This document shows positions 1 to 6,858 of a DNA stretch of 6,858 nt, piece by piece. Under the pieces are notes generated by a model. The model was not told where the DNA came from, searched no databases, and saw only the letters and a list, made by a program, of their open reading frames with translations. Position 1 is the stretch's first letter. Each line of letters opens with the position of its first letter. This stretch comes from an uncultured Ruminococcus sp. (GTDB lineage Bacteria; Bacillota; Clostridia; Oscillospirales; CAG-382), in contig CACZRJ010000267.1 in assembly GCA_902783535.1 (NCBI GenBank), positions 1-6,858 of the forward strand, read 5' to 3'. The position numbers were made by a program, and so were the translations under genes.

Positions 1-354
1 GCGGAGCCCGAGGAAGTCATCCGCCAAAAAGTGGAGGAGGGTCTTCGGATCGGACGGGACGGCCTGCTTCTGGACGACGAAAAAGTTCTGCTGGCGATGG
101 ATGCGAGCGGAAACGGGAAATTCCTGCCGAACGTCTATACGAAGAAAGGCGGACTGAATCACGAAAGCAAAAACCTGAAAACCAGGGAAGGGTTTCAGGA
201 GATGTTCTCGGATCTGGAGAATAAGCTTCGTGAAACGGGAGAGCGGATTCTGAACGGTGAAATGCGCATCTCTCCCGTGAAACACGGGCAGTACGATGCC
301 TGCGCCTACTGTCCGATGAAAAATGCCTGCAGGTACAAAGAGAAGGAGGGATGA
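1..354 (+). CDS. addB: AddB, ATP-dependent helicase/deoxyribonuclease subunit B (3' end only)
   Basis: The frame is open from the first base to the TGA at 352-354, so this is the last 117 codons of a gene that starts outside the window. AddB pairs with AddA to unwind and degrade double-strand DNA ends before RecA loading. What identifies it is the C-terminal DACAYCPMKNAC segment, with cysteines encoded at 301-303, 310-312 and 328-330. This C-x2-C-x5-C arrangement is the C-terminal part of the AddB 4Fe-4S cluster; the fourth cysteine and the RecB-like nuclease residues are expected further upstream and cannot be checked here. The second support is position: addA follows three bases later, the usual Bacillota order. 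The preceding residues (about 1-90 of the fragment) are a charged, mostly helical-looking stretch. An alternative is another PD-(D/E)XK nuclease with a terminal Fe-S cluster such as a Cas4-like protein, but the adjacent addA makes AddB much more likely. Confidence 0.9.
   Translation, partial: AEPEEVIRQKVEEGLRIGRDGLLLDDEKVLLAMDASGNGKFLPNVYTKKGGLNHESKNLKTREGFQEMFSDLENKLRETGERILNGEMRISPVKHGQYDACAYCPMKNACRYKEKEG
343..350 (+). promoter_or_regulatory. Ribosome binding site of addA
   Basis: AAGGAGGG is a near-perfect Shine-Dalgarno sequence ending seven bases before the ATG at 358. It lies inside the last codons of addB, so addA is probably translationally coupled to addB. It also decides the start: an earlier ATG at 351, which overlaps the addB stop as ATGA, directly abuts the site with no spacer and is in a different frame, so it is not a credible start. 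Confidence 0.85.
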
Positions 355-357
355 CCG

Positions 358-3300
358 ATGCCGAACTGGACAAACGCCCAGCTGAATGCCATTCAGACGC
401 GCGGGAGAACGCTTCTCGTTTCCGCGGGCGCCGGAAGCGGAAAAACGACAGTCCTGACGAATCGCCTTCTCGAAAGGATCGCTGCCGGAGAATCGGTCAC
501 GGATTTTCTTGTCGTGACTTTCACGAACGCGTCTGCGGCGGATCTGCGGGAAAAGCTCTATGAGGCGCTCGGAAAACTGTCCTCGGAACATCCGGAAAAA
601 AGTCATTACCGGAAGCAGCTCTATCTGCTTCCGGAAGCGGATATCGGAACCATCGATTCCTTCTGCGGCCGTATGGTGCGGGCACATTTCCAGCTGCTCG
701 GTCTTTCTCCCAAACTCCGGATCGCCGACCAAAAAGAATCGGAGCTGCTGATGATCGACGCGATGAGCGAAACGATCGAGGAATGCTACGAATCCGGGGA
801 TCCGAATTTCCTGTATCTGGCCGATACGTTTACCGGGATGAAAGATGACGGCCCCCTGCTGTCGGTCATGCTGTCGGTTTACAGCCGCCTGCGCGCATTC
901 GAGGACGGGGAAGGATGGCTCCTTGAAAAAGGAAACGCGCTGCTTTCCGATGCCGGCAGGGTAAACGAAGGGCTCTTCGCGACGGAAATCGGAAAACAGC
1001 TGCAGAACTTTCTGATTACGGAACTGCGCAGCATGGAAAACGAGTTTTCCATCCTGACGGATTATGCGATATCGAGCGGAAGCGGCGATGCAACGATTGA
1101 CGTTCTGAATGCGTGGACCGCGCATATCCGGAGTCTTGAGGCGCGCGCGGAAAACGGACAGCGGGCATTTCTTGACGAAGCGGAAGGATGGGCCCCCGGG
1201 AAAAAAATGGGCGGCGCGGCTCCCGGCGTCGGTCAGGTGCGCGACAGTCTGAAAAAGGAACTCGACGATCTGATCTCGCTGTTTTCTCTCACGAATCCGG
1301 CCGTTCTGGAAGAACAGTTCAGAAAGACGGGGACTGTTGTGCTCGCGGCGGGAAGATTTCTGAAATTGTTTGAAGAAAAATATGCCACGGCAAAAAAATC
1401 AAAGGGAATCCTGGATTTCGGGGACGCAGAGCACATGTTCCTTTCGCTTCTGGAGAAGGACGGTTGTGAAACAGAAGTCTGCAAAACGCTTCGCGCCCAT
1501 TATCACGAGATCTATATCGACGAGTATCAGGACGTCTCCCCGCTGCAGGACCGGATCTTCACGTTGCTTTCCGACGGCGCCAACCGTTTCATGGTCGGAG
1601 ACGTCAAGCAGTCGATCTACCGTTTTCGCAACGCGTTTCCGGATATTTTCCTGTCCTACAAGGACAGGTTCTCTGACGTCGGCCTTCCGGATATGTCAAG
1701 TTCTTCCGAAGATGCGGGGAAGAGCGCAGGCGGACGGATCTTTCTGAGAGAAAACTTCCGGAGCGGCGAAAAGATCCTTGCATTCACAAATCTCCTGTTC
1801 CATTCTCTGACGGGGGGGACGGTTTACGAAAGAGAATACGCCGGGGAGGAACTGGTTTTTGCCCGCGAAAACAGGGAAGGCCCGCTTCCGGTGACCATCG
1901 CTTACGCAACATATGACGGCGGCCCTAAGGCTGAATACAAAGGAAAGGATGCCAAAAAGGCGGAAGCGGAATACATCGCCGACAGGATATGCGAACTGAT
2001 GCGCGACGCGCAGTGGAAAGAAAAAGACGGTTCCAAACGCAAGTGCCGCTACGGCGACTTCGCTTTACTCTTTTCCGCTCTGAAGAATCAGACGAAGGAA
2101 TACGAGGACGCGCTGCGTGCGAGAGGGATCCCGTATTCCGTTACGACAGACAAACCGTTTTTGGAGCAGCCGATCGTCCGTCTTGCGGTGTCTCTGCTTC
2201 GGGCGATCGACGATCCGACCGATGACATATCGCTTTTCGGGACGATGCGGAGCCCGTTGTTTGATTTCACGGCAGACGAGATTTATACCATCAGGAAAAA
2301 CGACGAAGACAATCAGCGCCCGCTGATCCGTTCCGTCCGCGGCGAGGCTGAAAGAGATACGCCGCTCGGGAAGAAGTGCGCAGAATTTCTGGAGCGGCTG
2401 GAGTCGTTTCGCACGCTCGCGGAAGGCCGTCCGTGCCATGGATTTCTCTGGGAACTCTATATGCAGACCGGCATCCTGTATCTCGGCGGCGAAAGAACAC
2501 GCAACATGCTCCTTACCCTATACGAAGCCGCGCGGGCATTTGAGTCCACGGGATACAAGGGACTTTCCGGATTCCTGGTGTATTTGCGGATCGCGGAGGA
2601 GAAGGGAAGCGGAATAGAAACCGCCGGAAGCGACTCCGTTCCGGACGACTGCGTCGTTCTGACCACCATCCATAAGTCGAAAGGGCTTGAATACCCGGTG
2701 GTCTTTCTCTGCAACACGGGAGGAGCATTCAACAGGAGACCCGGAACGCCTGTCCGGATCCTCAGAGACAGCGGGATGTTCTTCCCGTTGCGGGATATGG
2801 AACGCCTGACGGAAACGGACACGATCCTTTACCGGTTCGCAGAATCGTTCGAGCAGGTGAGTGAATTTGGCGAAACACTGAGGAAACTGTATGTCGGCTG
2901 TACAAGAGCGAAAGAGAAACTGTATATCACGGGGACGATGACGGCAACGAGGGAGCAGAACCGGGAATACAGGAGAAGAAACCCTTCCAGCCTGCTGGAA
3001 ATGGTCATGTTTTCCGCGGACCGGAACGAAGATGATTCCTCTTTTGAAATCGTCCGGATCCCGCGGCATGCAGAAGGGGACGCCTCATGCATGGAAGAAC
3101 TGAGGGAAGCCGTCATTGCACCGCCGAAACTCGGAAAACTGACCGAAGAGCAAAAGCAGGCGCTTCAGTTCCGATACCCTCACGAAACCGGGTATGCTGC
3201 AAAAATTACGGCATCCGAACTGAAGCGAAGGAACGGGAAACTGGTTTCCGAAACGAGGGAATCACAACTCGTACGTGACCCGGAATTTCTCTCGGGCGAA

Positions 3301-3837
3301 AACAAAGAACGCGACGCGGCTCATATGGGAACGGCAAACCACGCGTTTTTGCAATACTGCGATTATGATCGCGTACGGAATGTCAGGCTGGACACCGAAG
3401 CGGACAGAATGGTCGAAGCCGGAATGATCACGCGGACACAGCGTGAACTGCTGGATTTCGACGGACTGGATTTCTTTTTCCGGAGCGAATTGTTCGGGAG
3501 AATCAGGAAAAGCCCGCTCGTCCGGAGGGAAATGTCCTTCTCCGTTCTTGCGGGTGCCGGGTTGATCGGCGGAGAGCCGGAAGAAAAAATCGTTCTTCAG
3601 GGGCTCATCGATTGCGTTTTCGAAGAATCGGACGGCACAATGACCGTCGTCGATTACAAAACGGACCGGGTGAAAGATCCGAAGAATCTCGCCGACCGGT
3701 ATGCGCTTCAGCTCATGTGCTATAAGTATGCGGTCCAGGAGATCACCGGAAAAACGGTCGGGAAAACGCTGCTTTGGTCGTTTTCGCTCGACAAGGAGAT
3801 TTCCGTCGACCTCAGCCGGTACGGCGACCTGTTCTGA
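358..3837 (+). CDS. addA: AddA, ATP-dependent helicase/nuclease subunit A
   Basis: Complete 1159-residue UvrD/Rep-type (SF1A) helicase with a C-terminal RecB-family nuclease domain. AddA is the 3'-5' motor of AddAB and cuts one strand during end resection in the cytoplasm. Helicase motifs in order: Q motif around Q8, Walker A GAGSGKT (24-30), motif Ia TFTNASAADLREK (54-66), GTIDSFC (97-103), the conserved K-x2-K-x2-LDFGD region (346-356), Walker B DEYQD (388-392), GDVKQSIYRFR (414-424), ENFRS (465-469), TTIHKSKGLEYPVV (769-782) and YVGCTRAKEKL (845-855). Nuclease residues: H995 in GTANH, D1085 in LQGLID, D1099 and K1101 in DYKTD, then Q1118 and Y1122 of the Q-x3-Y motif. D1099/K1101 match the catalytic Asp/Lys pair known from the Bacillus subtilis protein. 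It is slightly shorter than that protein (about 1230 residues), with no motif lost. The start is set by the good ribosome binding site and by W4 and Q8 sitting where the family begins. The gene is co-transcribed with addB and ends just before a terminator. Confidence 0.97.
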   Translation: MPNWTNAQLNAIQTRGRTLLVSAGAGSGKTTVLTNRLLERIAAGESVTDFLVVTFTNASAADLREKLYEALGKLSSEHPEKSHYRKQLYLLPEADIGTIDSFCGRMVRAHFQLLGLSPKLRIADQKESELLMIDAMSETIEECYESGDPNFLYLADTFTGMKDDGPLLSVMLSVYSRLRAFEDGEGWLLEKGNALLSDAGRVNEGLFATEIGKQLQNFLITELRSMENEFSILTDYAISSGSGDATIDVLNAWTAHIRSLEARAENGQRAFLDEAEGWAPGKKMGGAAPGVGQVRDSLKKELDDLISLFSLTNPAVLEEQFRKTGTVVLAAGRFLKLFEEKYATAKKSKGILDFGDAEHMFLSLLEKDGCETEVCKTLRAHYHEIYIDEYQDVSPLQDRIFTLLSDGANRFMVGDVKQSIYRFRNAFPDIFLSYKDRFSDVGLPDMSSSSEDAGKSAGGRIFLRENFRSGEKILAFTNLLFHSLTGGTVYEREYAGEELVFARENREGPLPVTIAYATYDGGPKAEYKGKDAKKAEAEYIADRICELMRDAQWKEKDGSKRKCRYGDFALLFSALKNQTKEYEDALRARGIPYSVTTDKPFLEQPIVRLAVSLLRAIDDPTDDISLFGTMRSPLFDFTADEIYTIRKNDEDNQRPLIRSVRGEAERDTPLGKKCAEFLERLESFRTLAEGRPCHGFLWELYMQTGILYLGGERTRNMLLTLYEAARAFESTGYKGLSGFLVYLRIAEEKGSGIETAGSDSVPDDCVVLTTIHKSKGLEYPVVFLCNTGGAFNRRPGTPVRILRDSGMFFPLRDMERLTETDTILYRFAESFEQVSEFGETLRKLYVGCTRAKEKLYITGTMTATREQNREYRRRNPSSLLEMVMFSADRNEDDSSFEIVRIPRHAEGDASCMEELREAVIAPPKLGKLTEEQKQALQFRYPHETGYAAKITASELKRRNGKLVSETRESQLVRDPEFLSGENKERDAAHMGTANHAFLQYCDYDRVRNVRLDTEADRMVEAGMITRTQRELLDFDGLDFFFRSELFGRIRKSPLVRREMSFSVLAGAGLIGGEPEEKIVLQGLIDCVFEESDGTMTVVDYKTDRVKDPKNLADRYALQLMCYKYAVQEITGKTVGKTLLWSFSLDKEISVDLSRYGDLF

Positions 3838-3840
3838 CCC

Positions 3841-3876
3841 CGGAAGGCCCCGTCGAAGAATGAGTCCGGGCCTCCG
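3841..3876 (+). other. Imperfect hairpin just downstream of addA
   Basis: CGGAAGGCCC (3841-3850) can pair with GGGCCTCCG (3868-3876), giving nine G/C-rich pairs with one bulged A at 3844 and a 17-base loop. It begins three bases after the addA stop. No T-run follows it, so it is not an intrinsic terminator by itself. It could protect the 3' end of the addBA mRNA or be chance in GC-rich sequence. Confidence 0.35.
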
Positions 3877-3901
3877 TGGAACGGATTTCAAACAAATACA
3901 A

Positions 3902-3946
3902 ATTCCCGCTTCCGAAATATGAAAAACGGAAGCGGGAATCTTTTTT
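3902..3946 (+). terminator. Intrinsic terminator of addBA, probably bidirectional
   Basis: ATTCCCGCTTCCG (3902-3914) and CGGAAGCGGGAAT (3927-3939) form a perfect 13-bp stem around a 12-base A/T-rich loop. On the + strand it is followed by one C and six T (3941-3946), a classical rho-independent terminator about 65 bases after the addA stop. Read on the - strand, the same stem is followed by a T-rich tract (complement of about 3890-3901, reading TTGTATTTGTTT), and the stem can grow by a G-U and an A-U pair. It therefore probably also ends the convergent transporter transcript, whose stop codon is about 37 bases from the stem. The + strand direction is the more certain one. Confidence 0.9.
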
Positions 3947-3975
3947 CGAAACGATCAATTCTTTGCCTGCGTGAC

Positions 3976-6858
3976 CTACTCTGTCCGCAGCGCGCGCACG
4001 GGGTCTTTTCTGGAGGCGATTCCGGAAGGGATCAGCCCGGCAACGAATGTCAGCAGCATGCTGATCGCGACGAGAATGACCGCTGCCTGGAAGGGCAGAA
4101 ACGCAGAAATGCCCTGGATGCCGGAAAGTGCGTGTATGATCGCGTTGATCGGAATGCAGAGCAAAACGGAAACGAGAATCCCGATGATGCCGGCGGTGAA
4201 GCCTACGATCAGCGTCTCTGCGTTGAAAACCTTCGAAATGTCCCGTTTGGACGCGCCGATGGCGCGGAGAATGCCGATCTCCTTCGTCCGCTCCAGGACG
4301 GAGATGTATGTGATGATGCCGATCATGATGGAGGAAACAACGAGGGAAACGGAAACGAAGCCGATCAGGACATACGAGATGGCGTTGATGATGGTCGTGA
4401 CGGACGAGAGCAGGATGCCGACGATGTCGGTGTACTGGATTTTGTCCTTTTCCTCCTGCCGGTCGTTGTATTCGGAGATCATGTCTTTCACGCGGTCTTT
4501 GGACGCGAAGTCTTTCGAATACAGGTAAATGGTTTCGGGCGCGGATTCGTCGACATACCCGAATTGGGAAAGCGTCTGACGGAAGGAGGACTTTGCAAGC
4601 ACGCTTTTTCGGTAGGTTTCAGCGGATTTCAGCTTGTCTTTTTCCGGGATGCCGGGGAAAACGGAATCGTACAGGGAGATCAGTTCCGCGGTCGTGTATG
4701 ATTTCACCAGTTCCGCAGCGCTCGATTCTTTCAAAAGCTCGCTCAGAAGCGCACGGGTGATTCTGTCCCTGTCCTCCTCGGATACGGAGGAAAAGATAGC
4801 TTTCGCCATCGCGGCGGCCTGCGCGCTGTTTTCGCCGGTTTCCGAGAAGGAGCCGAGTCCCGGGAGTATGGAAGCCGTCATGGTAACGAAAGAGTCCGGA
4901 TCCAGGGATTCGTATTGCGCGAGCATCGCATCGATGTCAGGAGCGTCATGGAAGGGAGAAGACGGATCCATGACGGAGATGCGGATGGCCGACATCAGAA
5001 CCGTTTTGTAGTCCGCGGGCGACACATTCGCCAGATCCTTGAGATGGGACAGGATATACAAATCTCTTTCTTCACGGCTCATCGTTTCCATCTCCGCGTC
5101 AACCAGCCCTTCGGCAGAGGACGACAGATAGGAGATCATCACGGCCGCCTTGCCGTTTTCCCTGTCTTTCAATGTCTCTTCAAGCCAGTTGATCTTTTCC
5201 GCGTCTGCGAGCGACTCGAACGATCCGTCGTCGAAGAACTGACCGGTCAGTACGGAAATGCCGGGGGTGCTTTCTGTCTGCTGAATCGATATTTCGCTTT
5301 CCCTGACAAGAGCCATCATCTCGGCAGGCAGTGAAGACTGAAATGCAATTGCTCCGCGCATGGAAGCGGAGGCCGCTTCGGGATTCGGGCGGACGATACC
5401 GGAGATGGTTACGGGGATCCCGTTCGCTTTTGCAAATGCGGGACGGTCGAACGAAGGATCCTCGCGGACGTCCTTCCAGACAGGATACGTCTTTCCGTCG
5501 AACACATATGTTTCATCTGTTTTTTCATAGAGCAGATGGTTGGGGACAACGTAGAAAGTCATGCCGAGGAAATCATCGTAGCTGAATACGATGTCATCGG
5601 ATTCGTATTTTTCGCCGTTCATGACCGACTGAAACAGTTCGGGGAGTTCGGACTGGTCTTTCAGTCCCAGGGCGTAGAGAACCAGGTTGGTCACGGTGTT
5701 GTTTTCGTTGACGATGAGCATGACCTCGCGACTGTTATTCGACCAATGGCCGGCGATCACGTCGTACTGCGACTGCAGCAGTTCCTGGTTGTCGAGCATC
5801 TCGTGGAACACGTTCATGGAGGATGAATATCCAGAAGCGTATGCCGAACTGCTGGAAGACATCATGCCGACCATGCCGGCGAGCGCCCCGCCCATGTTCT
5901 CCACGATCGTGGAGGGGTTGACTTGCGTTTTTCCGTCTTCGGAAAACGCGATCAATTGAAAACTGTAGCCGTAGCGAATGTTTGAAACGGCATTTTCGAG
6001 TTTCTCGGGATGCTGTTCGAGATATGATTTGAAATCTTTCAGATTGTTTTCTCGCGTCGACATCATCGCGGAAAGCATGCTGCCCATGGAATCGTCGACA
6101 TAGATCTCGCCGTCTTTGACTTCCCGTTTTCGCGTTTCGCGCGCGTCTACCATGGCGGAGAGGACGGCCGAGTAGTCCTGCGTTTCTCTCGTGATGGAGA
6201 GCGGATACGAGGAGAGCGCGTCTTCCTGGACATCCTGAATATATGCGTTGATGCCTGTGGAAAGCGCGAGGATCAGGGCGATTCCGATGATGCCGATGGA
6301 ACCCGCAAAAGACGTCAGGAATGTCCGCGCCTTTTTCGTCATCAGATTGTTCAGCGAGAGCGAGGTCGCGGTCAGAAAGGACAGCGCCTTTTTCTTCTTG
6401 CGCGTTTTATCGACTTTCTGCTCCGCCTCTTCCAGCGCGAACGGCATGGAGTCGTCCGTGATCAGACCGTCTCTCAGCCGGATGATCCGACTGGAGTAAG
6501 TCTCGGCCAGCTCGGGGTTATGTGTCACCATGATGACGAGTCGGTCGGAAGCAATCTCTTTCAGGATCTCCATGACCTGTACGGAGGTCGCCGTATCCAG
6601 TGCCCCGGTCGGCTCGTCCGCGAGCAGGATCTCCGGATTATTGACGATCGCACGTGCGATCGCGACGCGCTGCATCTGCCCGCCGGACAGCTGGTTCGGA
6701 CGCTTGTCCATCTGATCGCCGAGCCCGACTTTTTCGAGCGCTTCCGCAGCTCTCCGCTTTCGTTCCGCCTTGGAAACGCCGGAAATGGTCAGTGCCAGCT
6801 CCACATTTGTGAGAACCGATTGATGCGGGATGAGATTGTATGTCTGGAAAACGAATCC
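3976..6858 (-). CDS. MacB/FtsX-type ABC transporter, fused ATP-binding protein and permease (5' end missing)
   Basis: The frame is open from the right edge to the TAG at 3976-3978: 960 visible residues, numbered here from the edge. A GTG codon at 6804 is not the start, because the codons before it continue the family sequence (GFVFQTYNLIPH, with Q-loop Q5). Roughly 90 N-terminal residues including Walker A lie outside. ATPase motifs: signature LSGGQ (57-61), Walker B LLADE (78-82, catalytic E82), D-loop ALD (86-88), switch H113. A Lys-rich linker (153-157) precedes membrane segment 1 (about 180-202, FAGSIGIIGIALILALS). An extracellular region of about 620 residues without cysteine follows, then segments 2 (826-852), 3 (882-908) and 4 (925-948). 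ERTKEIGILRAIGASKRD after segment 2 is the FtsX/MacB cytoplasmic coupling element. The ATPase-then-permease fusion is as in MacB, acting as a dimer in the membrane. Substrate is unknown; peptide or antibiotic export, lipoprotein handling, or mechanotransmission to cell-wall enzymes are all possible. No partner gene is visible. Confidence 0.93.
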   Translation of the reverse strand, partial: GFVFQTYNLIPHQSVLTNVELALTISGVSKAERKRRAAEALEKVGLGDQMDKRPNQLSGGQMQRVAIARAIVNNPEILLADEPTGALDTATSVQVMEILKEIASDRLVIMVTHNPELAETYSSRIIRLRDGLITDDSMPFALEEAEQKVDKTRKKKKALSFLTATSLSLNNLMTKKARTFLTSFAGSIGIIGIALILALSTGINAYIQDVQEDALSSYPLSITRETQDYSAVLSAMVDARETRKREVKDGEIYVDDSMGSMLSAMMSTRENNLKDFKSYLEQHPEKLENAVSNIRYGYSFQLIAFSEDGKTQVNPSTIVENMGGALAGMVGMMSSSSSAYASGYSSSMNVFHEMLDNQELLQSQYDVIAGHWSNNSREVMLIVNENNTVTNLVLYALGLKDQSELPELFQSVMNGEKYESDDIVFSYDDFLGMTFYVVPNHLLYEKTDETYVFDGKTYPVWKDVREDPSFDRPAFAKANGIPVTISGIVRPNPEAASASMRGAIAFQSSLPAEMMALVRESEISIQQTESTPGISVLTGQFFDDGSFESLADAEKINWLEETLKDRENGKAAVMISYLSSSAEGLVDAEMETMSREERDLYILSHLKDLANVSPADYKTVLMSAIRISVMDPSSPFHDAPDIDAMLAQYESLDPDSFVTMTASILPGLGSFSETGENSAQAAAMAKAIFSSVSEEDRDRITRALLSELLKESSAAELVKSYTTAELISLYDSVFPGIPEKDKLKSAETYRKSVLAKSSFRQTLSQFGYVDESAPETIYLYSKDFASKDRVKDMISEYNDRQEEKDKIQYTDIVGILLSSVTTIINAISYVLIGFVSVSLVVSSIMIGIITYISVLERTKEIGILRAIGASKRDISKVFNAETLIVGFTAGIIGILVSVLLCIPINAIIHALSGIQGISAFLPFQAAVILVAISMLLTFVAGLIPSGIASRKDPVRALRTE

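Noticed and set aside
351..563. A 70-codon open frame starting at the ATG overlapping the addB stop
   Set aside because: It runs out of frame through the addA Walker A region, its ATG has no spacer from the ribosome binding site, and its Arg-rich translation resembles nothing.
1690..1740. Ser/Gly-rich stretch in AddA before the ENFRS motif, considered as an insertion
   Set aside because: It is only about 15 residues and lies in a loop that varies in length among UvrD-type helicases.
1..3837. AGCGG, the Chi sequence recognised by Bacillus subtilis AddAB, appears often on the + strand of addB-addA (about 15 by eye, against about 7 in the opposite orientation)
   Set aside because: Most copies come from frequent codon pairs such as gaa-gcg-gaa and from the GC content; a window this short cannot show Chi enrichment, and the Chi sequence of this organism is unknown. 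A whole-genome count by strand would decide it.
3262..3891. A 209-codon open frame on the - strand antisense to the addA nuclease domain
   Set aside because: It overlaps the conserved nuclease motifs of addA, has an Arg/Pro/Phe-rich translation without recognisable domains, and has no good ribosome binding site that I can see.
3919..4701. A 260-codon open frame on the + strand antisense to the transporter 3' end
   Set aside because: Its translation is Asp/Gly/Arg-rich and lacks any family motif; it is the kind of open frame that appears opposite a GC-rich coding region. The - strand frame encodes clear FtsX-type membrane segments. Its start also lies within the terminator hairpin.
6802..6858. 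Transporter gene apparently lacking Walker A, or starting at the GTG at 6804
   Set aside because: The frame stays open to the edge and the extra 18 codons encode the expected Q-loop sequence, so the missing Walker A is a window-edge effect, not a degenerate ATPase.

Overview
The window holds parts of two transcription units that converge near its middle. It looks like chromosomal DNA of a Bacillota (Firmicutes) bacterium of moderately high GC content, probably a Clostridia-like or Erysipelotrichia-like gut lineage. The grounds are the addB-addA gene order, a strong AAGGAGGG ribosome binding site, and a fused ATPase/permease transporter of a kind common in those groups. This placement is an inference from gene types; no rRNA or other phylogenetic marker is present.

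Left part (1-3837, + strand): the 3' end of addB, carrying the cysteine cluster that holds an iron-sulfur centre in this family, is followed after three bases by a complete addA of 1159 codons. The two encode the AddAB helicase-nuclease, which resects double-strand DNA ends for RecA-dependent repair. All helicase motifs and the nuclease residues I looked for in AddA are present, so the enzyme looks intact.

Middle (3838-3975): a short intergenic region between the convergent genes. It holds a perfect 13-bp inverted repeat with T-rich tracts on both sides, best read as a shared bidirectional terminator, and a weaker imperfect hairpin just after addA.

Right part (3976-6858, - strand): a large MacB/FtsX-type ABC exporter gene that runs off the right edge. 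The visible 960 residues contain the second half of the ATPase domain, four membrane segments, and an extracellular region of roughly 620 residues between segments 1 and 2. The Walker A region and the true start lie outside the window.

The two units appear functionally unrelated: one is housekeeping DNA repair, the other an envelope transporter or mechanotransmission protein. I found no RNA genes, mobile elements, CRISPR arrays, attachment sites or clear sign of a new system. The least characterised item is the extracellular domain of the transporter.
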